Source of the DNA: DATGHS01 sp035307785
GTDB lineage: Bacteria > Planctomycetota > Planctomycetia > Gemmatales > Gemmataceae
Length of the DNA: 5,312 bases
Assembly (NCBI GenBank): GCA_035307785.1
Contig: DATGHS010000327.1
Coordinates: 1-5,312 of the forward strand
Direction: 5' to 3'
The first letter of the stretch is position 1. The number at the start of each line of letters is the position of its first letter. Under the pieces are notes generated by a model. It ran no database searches and had not been told where the DNA came from. It worked only from the letters and a program-made list of their open reading frames with translations. The position numbers and the translations under genes are program-made. This document shows, one piece after another, positions 5,243 through 5,312 of this stretch.

Positions 5243-5312
5243 TCAGTCTCGCGCTGCTTCCCGGGCTTCCTCGTCCTTTTCCTCGTCCGACTGCGTGAGC
5301 CGGCCAAGCAAG
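5243..5312 (-). CDS. C-terminal end of a convergent gene (partial)
   Basis: On the minus strand an open frame enters from the right edge and ends at TGA (5245-5243). Its last 22 residues include a charged helix-like tail, TQSDEEKDEEAREAARD, which reads like a natural protein C-terminus. The stop lies only three bases beyond the stop of the plus-strand gene, a typical tight convergent arrangement. Too little is visible to name a product. The main doubt is that 22 open codons could occur by chance. Confidence 0.5.
   Translation of the reverse strand, partial: LLGRLTQSDEEKDEEAREAARD

Noticed and set aside
1..5312. CRISPR array, IS element, tRNA or phage attachment site
   Set aside because: Reading both strands I found no regularly spaced repeats, transposase-like product, cloverleaf or terminal inverted repeats; the only repeats are short hairpins and the 9-mers.

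Overview
The window is about 5.3 kb of moderately GC-rich bacterial DNA with fairly short, loosely packed genes. Planctomycetota is the best guess, with Acidobacteriota or Verrucomicrobiota as alternatives. The guess rests on three things: a secreted c-type-heme protein carrying squalene-cyclase-like repeats, beside a secreted di-heme cytochrome; a small secreted Gly/His-rich protein; and a tiny protein with a histone-H1-like Lys/Ala tail. There is no marker gene, so the assignment is inference.

Left part (1-1444). The window opens inside a proline-rich protein that ends in one C-terminal membrane segment (1-549, +). After an imperfect hairpin come a possible 44-residue ORF with a strong Shine-Dalgarno (673-807, +) and an overlapping, unrecognised 78-residue protein (738-974, +). 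Facing them is a secreted Gly/His-rich protein (1025-1444, -) that ends at a convincing intrinsic terminator (974-1007).

Middle part (1445-2770). A 344-bp divergent gap holds three tandem 9-mers over the start site of the Gly/His gene, a very AT-rich tract and a plausible promoter. That promoter leads into a GTG-started 59-residue basic protein (1789-1968, +), which overlapping frames easily hide. It converges on a clear YjbQ/UPF0047 family gene (2002-2424, -). A second divergent gap (2425-2770) has good candidate promoters pointing both ways.

Right part (2771-5312). This is a probable two-gene operon for exported haem proteins: a 456-residue di-heme protein of the cytochrome c peroxidase/MauG type, then, 57 bp on, a 346-residue protein with an N-terminal CxxCH heme site and three QxxxGxW squalene-cyclase-type repeats. 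An 11-bp-stem hairpin lies between them, directly before the ribosome site of the second gene. Both proteins have Sec-type signal peptides, so they probably work together outside the cytoplasm in an electron-transfer or oxidation step of unknown substrate. The last 70 bases look like the C-terminal end of a convergent minus-strand gene.

I see no CRISPR array, tRNA, rRNA, IS element or known defence system. The most unusual item is the heme-plus-cyclase-repeat protein and its cytochrome partner.
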